A stretch of DNA of 64,000 bases from Atopobacter sp. AH10 (lineage in GTDB: Bacteria > Bacillota > Bacilli > Lactobacillales > Aerococcaceae), in contig NZ_QXPZ01000019.1 of NCBI RefSeq assembly GCF_003664595.1, forward strand, positions 78,550 through 142,549. Reading direction: 5' to 3'. Positions 42,502 through 50,614 of the stretch are shown in pieces. How positions within the stretch are numbered: the stretch's first letter is position 1; each line of letters begins with the position of its first letter. The position numbers and the translations under genes were made by a program. The notes beneath the pieces are model-generated. The model was not told the DNA's origin and made no database searches. It saw only the letters and a list, made by a program, of their open reading frames with translations.

Positions 42502-44265
42502 GTGAAGTTACATAAAAAAATAAGCAGAGGCTCCAAAAAAATGAATAGCACTATCGCTATGATGATTTTTATGTCCTTCCTCATGTGGTTTATTGTGGCC
42601 TTTATTCTTTTCCCTAATCTTGAAGTCTTGAAAAGCGTATTTATTTCTAATGGTGGATTGTCTCTTGATGTTATTCGAAAAATCATTCACTCAGAACGAG
42701 CCATGAGAGGGATCGGTAATTCCTTCTTGTTAGCTGTTTCTCTAACGATCACTACAAGTATTATTGGTATTCTAGAAATTTTGTTTTTGGAATATTTTGA
42801 GATTAAAGGGAGAAGATTTCTTAATCTATGTTATATGATCCCCTTGATATTTGGTGGGATTATGCTAGCAAATGGGTATTTATTTACTTATGGGTCTATG
42901 GGTTATGTGACGAAATTTTTGCTTCAACTGATGCCTAATTTACCAAGGAATTGGTTTAGTGGCTATGGTGCTGTTCTTTTCTTAATGTCATTTGCGTGTA
43001 CGACAAATTATATGATATTCTTTCGTAATTCATTTAAGAGTTTGGATTACCAAACAATTGAAGCAGCTAAAGGCCTAGGTGCGAGTGACTGGATGGTCTT
43101 GACTAAGGTTGTTCTACCAACGTTAAAACCCATATTGATGACCTGTATGATTCTTCTTTTCCAAACAGGTTTAATGGCTATGTCTGCTCCGTTGATGGTG
43201 GGAGGTCCAAAGTTTGAGACGATTGGTCCCTTAATTTTGACCTTTACCCAACGGCCAGCTTCACGATCTTTAGCGGCTGTATTATCCTTGTTTTTAGGCT
43301 CATTCCAATTATTACTCTTATATATCATTCAACGTAATGAAAAGAAGGGGAACTACTTATCCGTATCTAAGGTTAAAACACATATCAAGCGTGTGGCTAT
43401 TGCTAGTCGAAGCTTTAAAATAATTGCTTACGTTCTAGCCTATGCGTTTGCTTTAATTAATTTGATTCCTTTACTTATTGTCGTCCTTTTCTCTTTTACC
43501 AATTATCAAACGATCATTACAAGAGAATTGAGTTTATCCTCCTTCACCTTGAGTAATTATGCAAGTATCTTTTGGGATAAAACGGCTTACAATCCATTTG
43601 TCTCTAGTGTGCTGTATTCAGCTTTAGCAGCTATTATTGCTGTATCGCTTATGACAGTGACTGCACGTATTATTTTTAAACATAGGAATCGTTGGACAGA
43701 TATGTTGGAACTAATGCTTCATATTCCATGGGTCTTACCTAGTCTCATGTTTGCTTTAGGATTAGTGCTTACTTATTCCTTGCCAAGAGGGATCATGTTT
43801 AATTATGTATTGACAGGATCTTTGGTGATTATGCTGATGGCTTATATCGTCGTTATGTTGCCTAACACCTATAGATTCCTAAAAGCCTCCTATTTTGCCG
43901 TAGATGCTAATTTAGAAGACGCAGCCAAGATTTTAGGAGCCAATCCTGTTTATACCTTCTTGAAAATTGTTTTTCCAATTATTTTACCGACTGTTCTAGC
44001 CATGCTAGCGATTAATTTCAATGGTAAACTAGGGGATTACGATTTATCCGTTTTCCTATATAACCCAATTGCTAAACCAGTTGGGGTAGTAATCAGGGCT
44101 AATTCAAATCCTGAAAATGGCGTGCAAGGACTAGCTATGAATTTTGTTTATTCGGTTATCTTGATGATGATTAATGCCTTAGTCTTCTTCTTTGTCTATG
44201 CAGATGGAAAAGAGAAGATCAAAAATATATTTGTGGGAAGAAAGAAGTTGAAAGGGAATGCTTAA
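42502..44265 (+). CDS. Two-domain ABC transporter permease
   Basis: A 587-residue protein with two homologous permease halves of about six helices each. Each has an EAA-type loop: EAAKGLGASDWMVLTKVVLP in the first, EDAAKILGANPVYTFLKIVFP in the second. Such fused permeases (ThiP/FbpB type) pair with a single ATPase. It begins with a GTG after a G-rich ribosome site. It overlaps the following GDPD gene by 8 bases. Confidence 0.9.
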   Translation: MKLHKKISRGSKKMNSTIAMMIFMSFLMWFIVAFILFPNLEVLKSVFISNGGLSLDVIRKIIHSERAMRGIGNSFLLAVSLTITTSIIGILEILFLEYFEIKGRRFLNLCYMIPLIFGGIMLANGYLFTYGSMGYVTKFLLQLMPNLPRNWFSGYGAVLFLMSFACTTNYMIFFRNSFKSLDYQTIEAAKGLGASDWMVLTKVVLPTLKPILMTCMILLFQTGLMAMSAPLMVGGPKFETIGPLILTFTQRPASRSLAAVLSLFLGSFQLLLLYIIQRNEKKGNYLSVSKVKTHIKRVAIASRSFKIIAYVLAYAFALINLIPLLIVVLFSFTNYQTIITRELSLSSFTLSNYASIFWDKTAYNPFVSSVLYSALAAIIAVSLMTVTARIIFKHRNRWTDMLELMLHIPWVLPSLMFALGLVLTYSLPRGIMFNYVLTGSLVIMLMAYIVVMLPNTYRFLKASYFAVDANLEDAAKILGANPVYTFLKIVFPIILPTVLAMLAINFNGKLGDYDLSVFLYNPIAKPVGVVIRANSNPENGVQGLAMNFVYSVILMMINALVFFFVYADGKEKIKNIFVGRKKLKGNA

Positions 44266-45094
44266 TAAAGCGTTAAGTCAATTATTAGATCAAAAGAAAA
44301 CATTGATTATGTTGCATAGAGGATCTCATGGTGGTAATATTATCGAAAATACATTAAATGCTGTTGAAATCGCTGGGAAAAGAGGGGCTGATATCGCAGA
44401 AATTGATGTGGTTCAATCGACAGATGGGATATTTTATGTTTTTCATGACGGGCGAGAACCCGAGCTTTTAAAGGAAGAAAAAAATATCAATCAAATGAGC
44501 TCAGAAGAAATTGATGCCTGCTCTTACTACAATGAATTAAATTGTAAACTTCATAAGAAGGTTGAAAGACTAGGAGATTTGCTTAGCCAGTTAGAGCCAG
44601 GGCATTTGATCAATATTGATCGATCTTGGACGCACTGGGATAAATTGCTGGACTTCTTGGACCAATTTAAAGAACATCGGGACTACCTTTTGTTGAAATC
44701 CCCAGTTCAAAAAGAATATTTAGACCTATTGGACCAACATGAGGTGAAGTACCCTTATTTTCCAATTATTAAGAATGTAGAAGAGTTAAAGCTAGTTGAA
44801 AGTTACCAAAATATTAATTTGATAGGTTTTGAAGTCATTCAACGAGAAGGCAATTTAGACTTCTTTTATTCAGAAGAATTCACTCGATACAAAAATGGCG
44901 ACTATTTTATCTTGGCCAATGCGATTAATTTAGATGATGATATAAAACTATTTGGCCCGTATACTGATGAATTGGCGATCACAAAAGATCCAGATCTCGC
45001 TTGGGGGAAATTGATGGATATGGGAATTAACTGCATTCAAACCGATTGGGTGGATTTGCTATATAGATACCGGAAAGAGAGATATGGTTTGTAG
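44258..45094 (+). CDS. Glycerophosphodiester phosphodiesterase
   Basis: A 278-residue GDPD TIM-barrel. Active-site motifs are LHRGSHGG..ENT (His-Arg, then Glu-Asn-Thr), EIDVVQSTDGIFYVFHD (metal-binding Glu-x-Asp and second His). Hydrolyses glycerophosphodiesters to glycerol-3-phosphate plus alcohol. It is intracellular (no signal peptide) and overlaps the permease gene, so it likely works on the imported substrate. Confidence 0.88.
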   Translation: MLNKALSQLLDQKKTLIMLHRGSHGGNIIENTLNAVEIAGKRGADIAEIDVVQSTDGIFYVFHDGREPELLKEEKNINQMSSEEIDACSYYNELNCKLHKKVERLGDLLSQLEPGHLINIDRSWTHWDKLLDFLDQFKEHRDYLLLKSPVQKEYLDLLDQHEVKYPYFPIIKNVEELKLVESYQNINLIGFEVIQREGNLDFFYSEEFTRYKNGDYFILANAINLDDDIKLFGPYTDELAITKDPDLAWGKLMDMGINCIQTDWVDLLYRYRKERYGL

Positions 45095-45105
45095 GGGATG
45101 AAGAA

Positions 45106-45813
45106 ATGTTGAAATTAAGTCTATTGGACATGAGTATCCGCTTAAGTCTAGCGCTTGTTATTGGGGGCGTGGTTGGCTTTGAAAGGGAAAAGAAAAATAG
45201 ACCAGCCGGAATAAGAACCCATATTTTAGTTTGTTTAAGTGCATGCCTTTTAGGTTTAGTTCAACAGTCTATCAGTTTAGAAGCTTTAGATATTGTCCAC
45301 CATTATAAGGAACTAGCTGGTGTAGTTAAATTTGATCAGGCGAGATTGGTTTGTCAAGTCGTTAGTGGGATTGGTTTTTTAGGTGCAGGGACGATCATCG
45401 TTTCAAAACATCAAGTCTTAGGATTGACGACAGCAGCTTCATTATGGGCTAGTGCAGCAGAGGGGATAGCTATTGGTATGGGCTATTATCAAGTAGCTAT
45501 TCTGGGGATTATCTTTATCATGATTTCACTACTAGCCGTGAAAAAAGTTATTGTTGTGCCAAAGATCAGAAATTTAGAAATTCAATACATTCATCGTGTG
45601 GCGACCAAAGAGTTCCTTAACCAGTATTTTGAACGTAATGGCATATATATTGATGATGTGACTTTTGATCTCAGTATACGAAATGGACAAAAAATTTATA
45701 AAAATACCTACACGATCAATTTGCCTAAACATATGACCTATACGGAAGTCATTGAGGATATTTCCATGTTCTCTAATGTCCAAAAAATCCGTTTAGTGAC
45801 GATTGCTGACTAG
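45106..45813 (+). CDS. MgtC/SapB-family membrane protein
   Basis: A 235-residue protein with about five N-terminal helices (RLSLALVIGGVVGFEREKKN, the conserved MgtC/SapB start; later SGIGFLGAGTIIV and LTTAASLWASAAEG) and a C-terminal ACT-like cytoplasmic domain. The family is linked to Mg2+-limitation responses, though its molecular role is debated. Short spacing (11 bases) from the GDPD gene suggests operon membership. Confidence 0.88.
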   Translation: MLKLSLLDMSIRLSLALVIGGVVGFEREKKNRPAGIRTHILVCLSACLLGLVQQSISLEALDIVHHYKELAGVVKFDQARLVCQVVSGIGFLGAGTIIVSKHQVLGLTTAASLWASAAEGIAIGMGYYQVAILGIIFIMISLLAVKKVIVVPKIRNLEIQYIHRVATKEFLNQYFERNGIYIDDVTFDLSIRNGQKIYKNTYTINLPKHMTYTEVIEDISMFSNVQKIRLVTIAD

Positions 45814-45897
45814 CTTTTGATTGGAATGGTTTAATAAGTAGCAGCTTGTTGAAATCTAGAAAAGAGACTAGTTGAGCGAGAAGAATTTTTCATACGA

Positions 45898-46057
45898 AAA
45901 GTAGATAGGATTGCTCTATAGGAGAAAGCCTAATAAAAGTAGACAGGATTAATCTATAGAAGAGAGCCTCCTAAAAGCAGGCAGTATTAATTTATAGAGG
46001 AAAGCCTTTTAAAAGCAGTAGCCAGGATTGATCTATAGAAGAAAACCTCCTAAAAGT
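45898..46057. repeat. 38-bp degenerate tandem repeats after mgtC-like gene
   Basis: AAAAGTAGACAGGATTAATC-like units start at 45898, 45936, 45974, 46012 and 46053 (periods 38, 38, 38, 41). Each has a TATAGAAGAGAGCCTCCT-like tail, the last forming the 5' arm of the terminator at 46044-46087. Confidence 0.75.
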
Positions 46058-46087
46058 TGATTTGAACAGCTTTGGGAGGCTTTTTGC
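46044..46087 (+). terminator. Intrinsic terminator after the importer operon
   Basis: AACCTCC and GGGAGG arms around a loop of about 24 bases, then CTTTTT. The stem is short for the loop size. Confidence 0.5.
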
Positions 46088-46314
46088 TTTCAAAATTGCG
46101 AAAGATACTCAAGTTTATACGGAGGGCTAATGGCTATGTTAGTCGCTTGGTTATTCAGAATGGATAGGAGGAATAGCTAGTGAAATGATTAAGGCTAGGA
46201 GCCCATTTTTTAAGCCTTTATTGTCTCTTGCGTTTAATGATTGACTTCTTTTTTAAATGGTTTATCCTAGTAGTGACTTGCTTTAATGAAAGAGCAATGA
46301 TGGAGTTGATCATA

Positions 46315-46420
46315 GCAGAATGTACACTTGTAGTTGCCTTTGCAGATGTAAATTTGTAGTCATCATAGCAGAATGTACGCTTGTAGTTGCCACTGCAGAT
46401 GTACGCTTGTAGTCGCTACT
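46315..46420. repeat. 26-27 bp tandem repeats upstream of the potassium-uptake genes
   Basis: GCAGAATGTACGCTTGTAGT-like units start at 46315, 46342, 46368 and 46395, ending TTGCC or TCATC. A longer TAGTGACTTGCTTT motif recurs at about 46271 and 46453. Nothing else recognisable lies in 46088-46661. Confidence 0.65.
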
Positions 46421-46661
46421 TCTGAATAGCTAGTTTTGTCAAGTTTAGTAAAATAGTGACTTGCTTTCATAAAAGAAATTCGGCAGTGAATGGCTATATC
46501 AGGGATCAAATGAAGATCAGGGCTAAAAAAGAAGAGGACGGATCCAATGCCTTTGATGGTGATATGCTAGATCTTGCTCAAATGAAGATCAATGATCCAA
46601 TGAAATGAATAGTGACAGCTAGATCAAGGATTAAATGAGATTTGCAATGAAAGGAAGGCTT

Positions 46662-48038
46662 ATGAAGGAATATTTTCAACGATTGACCAATTCACAAAAA
46701 ATTGCCATGAGTTTTTTCTTGGTCATTCTAACGGGATCTCTTCTCTTGAGTTTACCGATTAGTCAGCTACCAGGATCCAAGGCTACTTATTTTGATCATT
46801 TATTTATTTCGGTGTCAGCGGTCTGTGTAACGGGACTTTTTACTCAGTCCATCCACGATTCTTATAGCACTTTTGGACAAGTGATCATGCTATTATTAAT
46901 CCAAACAGGTGGCTTAGGGCTGATGACCATTATAGGAGCTATTTATCATTCGATGGGGCAGACCATTGAGTTAAAAAATCAAATAGCTGCTGGGGAAGCC
47001 TTGAATCGGACGGAGAATAATCAGCTAGGTCGTTTTGTGAGTCGAATTGTCAAATACACTGCTTGTATTGAAGCTTTGGGGGCTTTTTCTCTATCCTTCT
47101 TCTTTGTCCCTTTGCTTGGCTTTAAAAAAGGCTTGTGGAATAGTCTTTTTACAGCTATTTCAGCTTTTTGTAATGCGGGTTTCGATTTATTAGGGAACGA
47201 TAGTTTAGTGCAATACCAAACCAATCCAATTTTAAATTGGACCATAATGGCCTTAATCGTCCTTGGGGGAATCGGCTTTTCTGTTTGGTTTGATATCAGC
47301 CACATGGTGAAACGTTATAAGGGTAAAAAGTATGGGGAGAATTGGCTCCTTTACGGCAAACACTTACGCCCTCATACGAAATTGGTTCTGAAAGTGACTG
47401 GCTTAATCATTGCTATAGGAGCTTCGCTTTTTTTAGTAACAGAGTGGAACAACCCTGAAACGATTGGGAAACTTTCTATTGGTAATAAAATTATGGCTAG
47501 TTTTTTCCAAACCATTACCATGCGGACGGCTGGCTTTGCGACAGTTGACTATACGAAGGCACATCCTGTTTCTCTTTTGATCTTTGTTTGCACCATGATT
47601 ATTGGTGGTGGTGCTGGGGGGACTGCAGGTGGCTTGAAAGTGACAACTTTTGCCTTAACAATTCTCTTGGCCATTCGGGAAGTTCGGCAAACCAAATATG
47701 TGAATTTTGCTCATCGGACTATCCCAGATGACCTCATGCGCCAAGCCTTTACAGTTGCTTTGATGTATGTGAATATTTTGATTATAGGGTCTATGCTATT
47801 ATTGACCTTTGATTCACAAGTCAGTTATTTGAGATTGCTTTTTGAAGCCATTTCGGCTCTCGCTACGGTGGGGGTTTCGGCTGGCTTAACCCCAAGTTTG
47901 AGTGCGGCAAGTCATGTCGTCTTGATGGTCTTAATGTTTGTGGGAAGAATTGGACCGATGACCATGATGCTGGCTTTAACGCGGCAAAAGAAGAGCTATG
48001 ATATGCGTTATGCAGAAACAGAAATTCTGATTGGATAG
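46662..48038 (+). CDS. TrkH/KtrB-family potassium uptake membrane protein
   Basis: A 458-residue channel-like protein with four helix-pore-helix repeats. Pore regions include SVSAVCVTGLF (repeat 1), SAFCNAGFDLL (repeat 2), TMRTAGFATVD (repeat 3) and ATVGVSAGLTPS (repeat 4), each with the selectivity-type Gly. The gating loop AGGTAGGLKVTTF is present. Works with the KtrA/TrkA-type subunit encoded just downstream. The ATG at 46662 with AAAGGAAGG upstream is chosen over a longer start at 46635. Confidence 0.9.
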   Translation: MKEYFQRLTNSQKIAMSFFLVILTGSLLLSLPISQLPGSKATYFDHLFISVSAVCVTGLFTQSIHDSYSTFGQVIMLLLIQTGGLGLMTIIGAIYHSMGQTIELKNQIAAGEALNRTENNQLGRFVSRIVKYTACIEALGAFSLSFFFVPLLGFKKGLWNSLFTAISAFCNAGFDLLGNDSLVQYQTNPILNWTIMALIVLGGIGFSVWFDISHMVKRYKGKKYGENWLLYGKHLRPHTKLVLKVTGLIIAIGASLFLVTEWNNPETIGKLSIGNKIMASFFQTITMRTAGFATVDYTKAHPVSLLIFVCTMIIGGGAGGTAGGLKVTTFALTILLAIREVRQTKYVNFAHRTIPDDLMRQAFTVALMYVNILIIGSMLLLTFDSQVSYLRLLFEAISALATVGVSAGLTPSLSAASHVVLMVLMFVGRIGPMTMMLALTRQKKSYDMRYAETEILIG

Positions 48039-48047
48039 GTGAATAGA

Positions 48048-48722
48048 ATGGAAAATAAAAAGAGGGTTATCGGGGTTCTGGGACTTGGATTATTTGGATC
48101 GGCTATTGCCAGACGTCTAGCTAAACAGGGAATAGAAGTGATTGGCTGTGACCGCTTGGAAGATCATGTCAGAGAATTGGAAAATTATCTCACTGTTGGT
48201 GGTGTGGGAGATTTTACTGATCCCGATTTTTTGAAAGGATTAGGGATTGCTAGCTGTAATGTGGTGGTGATTGGAACCGGGTCAGATCTAGGGGCTTCTG
48301 TTTTAGGGGTGATCAACTGCCAAGAACTAGGGGTAGATCGCATTATCTGTAAGGCTAAGAACAAGCGTTACGGGCAAGCTTTAATGGCTTTAGGCGTTTC
48401 TCGAGTCGTTCTATCTGAAGTAGAATCTGGTTACCATGTAGCCGATATTATTAGTCGTCAGTCTATTGAAGACGTGATCAAATTAGATGATGAAACCGCC
48501 GTTGTTGAATTTCGGGTACCTGAAGCTTGGCTCCATCGGGAATTGAATGACTTAGACTTGCGTAATCGATATGACCTCAACATCATTGGAATTCGTAAGC
48601 AAAGTAAAGAACCGCTCTTTACCCAATTTGGCCCAGAATATGTTTTCCGTTCTGAAGATATTGTCGTAGCGGTAGCTAATACAGCAAAATTTGACACCAT
48701 TGATAATCTCGAACGATTGTAG
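48048..48722 (+). CDS. KtrA/TrkA-type regulatory subunit
   Basis: A 224-residue cytosolic RCK protein. It has a Rossmann motif RVIGVLGLGLFGSAIARRL, acidic end of strand 2 (IGCDR), and a C-terminal TrkA-C domain. It gates the membrane subunit in response to nucleotides (NAD(H)/ATP, and c-di-AMP in some relatives). A GTG at 48039, adjoining the preceding stop, is an alternative start; the ATG at 48048 has a better spaced AGGTG. Confidence 0.9.
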   Translation: MENKKRVIGVLGLGLFGSAIARRLAKQGIEVIGCDRLEDHVRELENYLTVGGVGDFTDPDFLKGLGIASCNVVVIGTGSDLGASVLGVINCQELGVDRIICKAKNKRYGQALMALGVSRVVLSEVESGYHVADIISRQSIEDVIKLDDETAVVEFRVPEAWLHRELNDLDLRNRYDLNIIGIRKQSKEPLFTQFGPEYVFRSEDIVVAVANTAKFDTIDNLERL

Positions 48723-48767
48723 AGAGGCTTTATTCTATTGAGTTTATAGAAGAAACTGCTTAATAAA

Positions 48768-48850
48768 AAAAGCCCATTGATCTGTCCTATATCAGCCATT
48801 TGAAAGATAAGATACAAGGGTTGATGAGGGAGAACAATGGGTTATTTTTT
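48768..48850. terminator. Long bidirectional hairpin between convergent genes
   Basis: AAGCCCATTG pairs with CAATGGGTT with an inner ATCA-CC / GG-TGAT stem; A-run before and T-run after. Confidence 0.55.
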
Positions 48851-48919
48851 TGCTATAGTGAGCTGATTAATAAAGCTGATTTTTAAGAAGAGCGAGAGGA
48901 GTTAGATGAGCGATAGGCT

Positions 48920-49984
48920 TTAGCAGCAACAAGAACCGCCTGAACAAGCACTATCCAGACTTGATGGAGCCTTGGAAGATCCACAATCGAAAGTACCAAA
49001 ATGTTGGCTTCTATCCCCGATAATATCAAAATAGGGGCTAAAACGAGTGTCTTGAACCATCGCACAAGAGTTACCACAGACAGCTAGAGGCAAATCTTTG
49101 TAGAAACGGTGGTGATCATCTAAGTCGAAATAGTGAGGAGAATTTTCAATGCCCCCACGATAGATAGCCACTTGACCGTATTGTTCACAGATATCTTCAA
49201 TCTTATCTGGAATTTTCATGGCACGGACTGTTCGAGAAGTAAATTGAATATTACCTGTCAAGGCTTCGATAGCTTCGTTATGGATGCTAGCTAGTGAAGA
49301 AGAGACATAACGGATATCTAACCAGCCAATTTTTTGCATCAAACGGCGGAAGTCTTCAATGTACATAGCACCCCCGATACATTCCCCTCGTAAGAGAGGA
49401 TTTTCTGCTAATTCTTTTGGTACTCGTCTGTCCGAAAAAATATCAGAAAAGTAGAGTTCGCCACCGACTTTCAGCACACGCCAGATTTCTCTGAAGACAC
49501 TTTCTTTAAATGGAGAAAGGTTAATCACACAGTTAGACACAACGACATCAATGGACTCATCTTTGATGCCAAGAGCTTTGAGGTCTTCAATATAGCCTTG
49601 GTGGAAGCTCACATTCGAATGAGTGTAGCCATATTTTTCAGCCATTTCCTTTTGGTATTTTCGAGCGATAGCTAATTGATCTTCGTTCATATCCACCCCA
49701 ATCACCTGTCCGTTAGGGCCGACTAGTTTGGATAGAATGTAGACATCTAAACCAGTCCCACAACCAAGGTCTAAAACAGTCAATCCTTCTAGAAGTGGTG
49801 GGATAGGTGAACCACAACCGTAAAAACGTTTCACAATTTCCGGATGGATAAGCTTTCGAATTTTTCTTAAGGGTTTGGGCATACAATCAGCAGCGCAAGA
49901 ACAGATGTTGGTTTTCATTTGCCCTTCTTCTTCATTAGTAATCTTGCTATAGTACTGTTTGACTTCTTCACGTAGGTCTGTCAT
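48920..49984 (-). CDS. arsM: Arsenite methyltransferase (ArsM-like)
   Basis: A 354-residue SAM methyltransferase. It has LTVLDLGCGTGLDVYILSKL (SAM motif I), the Cys of VVSNCVINLSP and the LRGECIGGAMY Cys typical of ArsM As(III) sites, plus N-terminal ICSCAADC and a Cys-rich tail CSGGSCCC. ArsM methylates arsenite to volatile or less toxic forms. No ars operon genes are nearby. The ATG at 49984 is chosen with AGGAGG 6 bases upstream. Substrate by homology; other metalloids possible. Confidence 0.85.
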   Translation of the reverse strand: MTDLREEVKQYYSKITNEEEGQMKTNICSCAADCMPKPLRKIRKLIHPEIVKRFYGCGSPIPPLLEGLTVLDLGCGTGLDVYILSKLVGPNGQVIGVDMNEDQLAIARKYQKEMAEKYGYTHSNVSFHQGYIEDLKALGIKDESIDVVVSNCVINLSPFKESVFREIWRVLKVGGELYFSDIFSDRRVPKELAENPLLRGECIGGAMYIEDFRRLMQKIGWLDIRYVSSSLASIHNEAIEALTGNIQFTSRTVRAMKIPDKIEDICEQYGQVAIYRGGIENSPHYFDLDDHHRFYKDLPLAVCGNSCAMVQDTRFSPYFDIIGDRSQHFGTFDCGSSKAPSSLDSACSGGSCCC

Positions 49985-50101
49985 AGCCATCCTCCTATTG
50001 GTTAAAAGTGTGAATAAAAATGCTTACAATGGTATTTTATGATGCATGCTATGGTACGTCAATCATAATATATATGTATAAATAGGGGCTACTTATTGAA
50101 G

Positions 50102-50500
50102 AAATAAAAAACACTATTCCTTCCAGTGAGCATAAGCATTTGCCCATAAGATAGCGGATGAGGAGATAAAACACTATTCCTTTGAGTGAGCATGATCAGT
50201 TGACCATAAGATAGACAGATGAGGAAATAAAATATCCCTTCTTCGAATAGCATAAGCATTTGCCCATAAGATAGACGGATGAGGAAATAAAACATTACTC
50301 CTTTAAGTGAGCAGAGTATTTTGCCCATAAGATAGACAGATGAGGAAATAAAACACTATTCCTTTGAGTGAGCATAATCAGTTGACCATAAGATAGACAG
50401 ATGAGGAGATAAAATATCCCTTCTTCGAATAGCATAAGCATTTGCCCATAAGATAGACGGATGAGAAGATAAAATATCCCCCTTTTTGTGAGCATATTAT
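50102..50500. repeat. 60-61 bp tandem repeats between arsM-like and pyruvate oxidase genes
   Basis: About 6.5 copies. A core CATAAGATAGACAGATGAGG recurs at 50145, 50205, 50265, 50326, 50387 and 50448. Units 2-3 (50161-50280) are nearly identical to units 5-6, a higher-order duplication. Antisense frames through it are repetitive and have no homologue-like features. Confidence 0.85.
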
Positions 50501-50574
50501 TTTCTTTATATTTAAAGAAATGGTAAAACATAATTGAGGACAGATCTCATTATAGCTAGTGCTTTGTTTTTTGT

Positions 50575-50589
50575 TGAGAACGATTCTCA
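50575..50589. promoter_or_regulatory. Fur-family-type palindrome upstream of pyruvate oxidase
   Basis: TGAGAAC-G-ATTCTCA is a 7-1-7 palindrome with one mismatch, close to the TGAGAATNATTCTCA-type Fur box. A TATAAA follows at 50592. The position, just before the ribosome site, suits repression. Confidence 0.5.
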
Positions 50590-50614
50590 GTTATAAATTA
50601 AAGGAGAGGATAGT

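Noticed and set aside
48920..49984. Second selenocysteine candidate in the Cys-rich ArsM-like tail
   Set aside because: The frame ends in TAA after CCC with no in-frame UGA.
50102..50500. CRISPR array
   Set aside because: The 28-base CATAAGATAGACAGATGAGG-type core recurs at 60-61 bp, but the intervening sequences are similar or identical to each other (units 2-3 match 5-6), unlike unique spacers, and there are no cas genes.
50089..50531. Two overlapping minus-strand open frames of about 78 codons
   Set aside because: They are translations of the tandem repeat with no ribosome site, and the frame shifts between 60- and 61-bp units.
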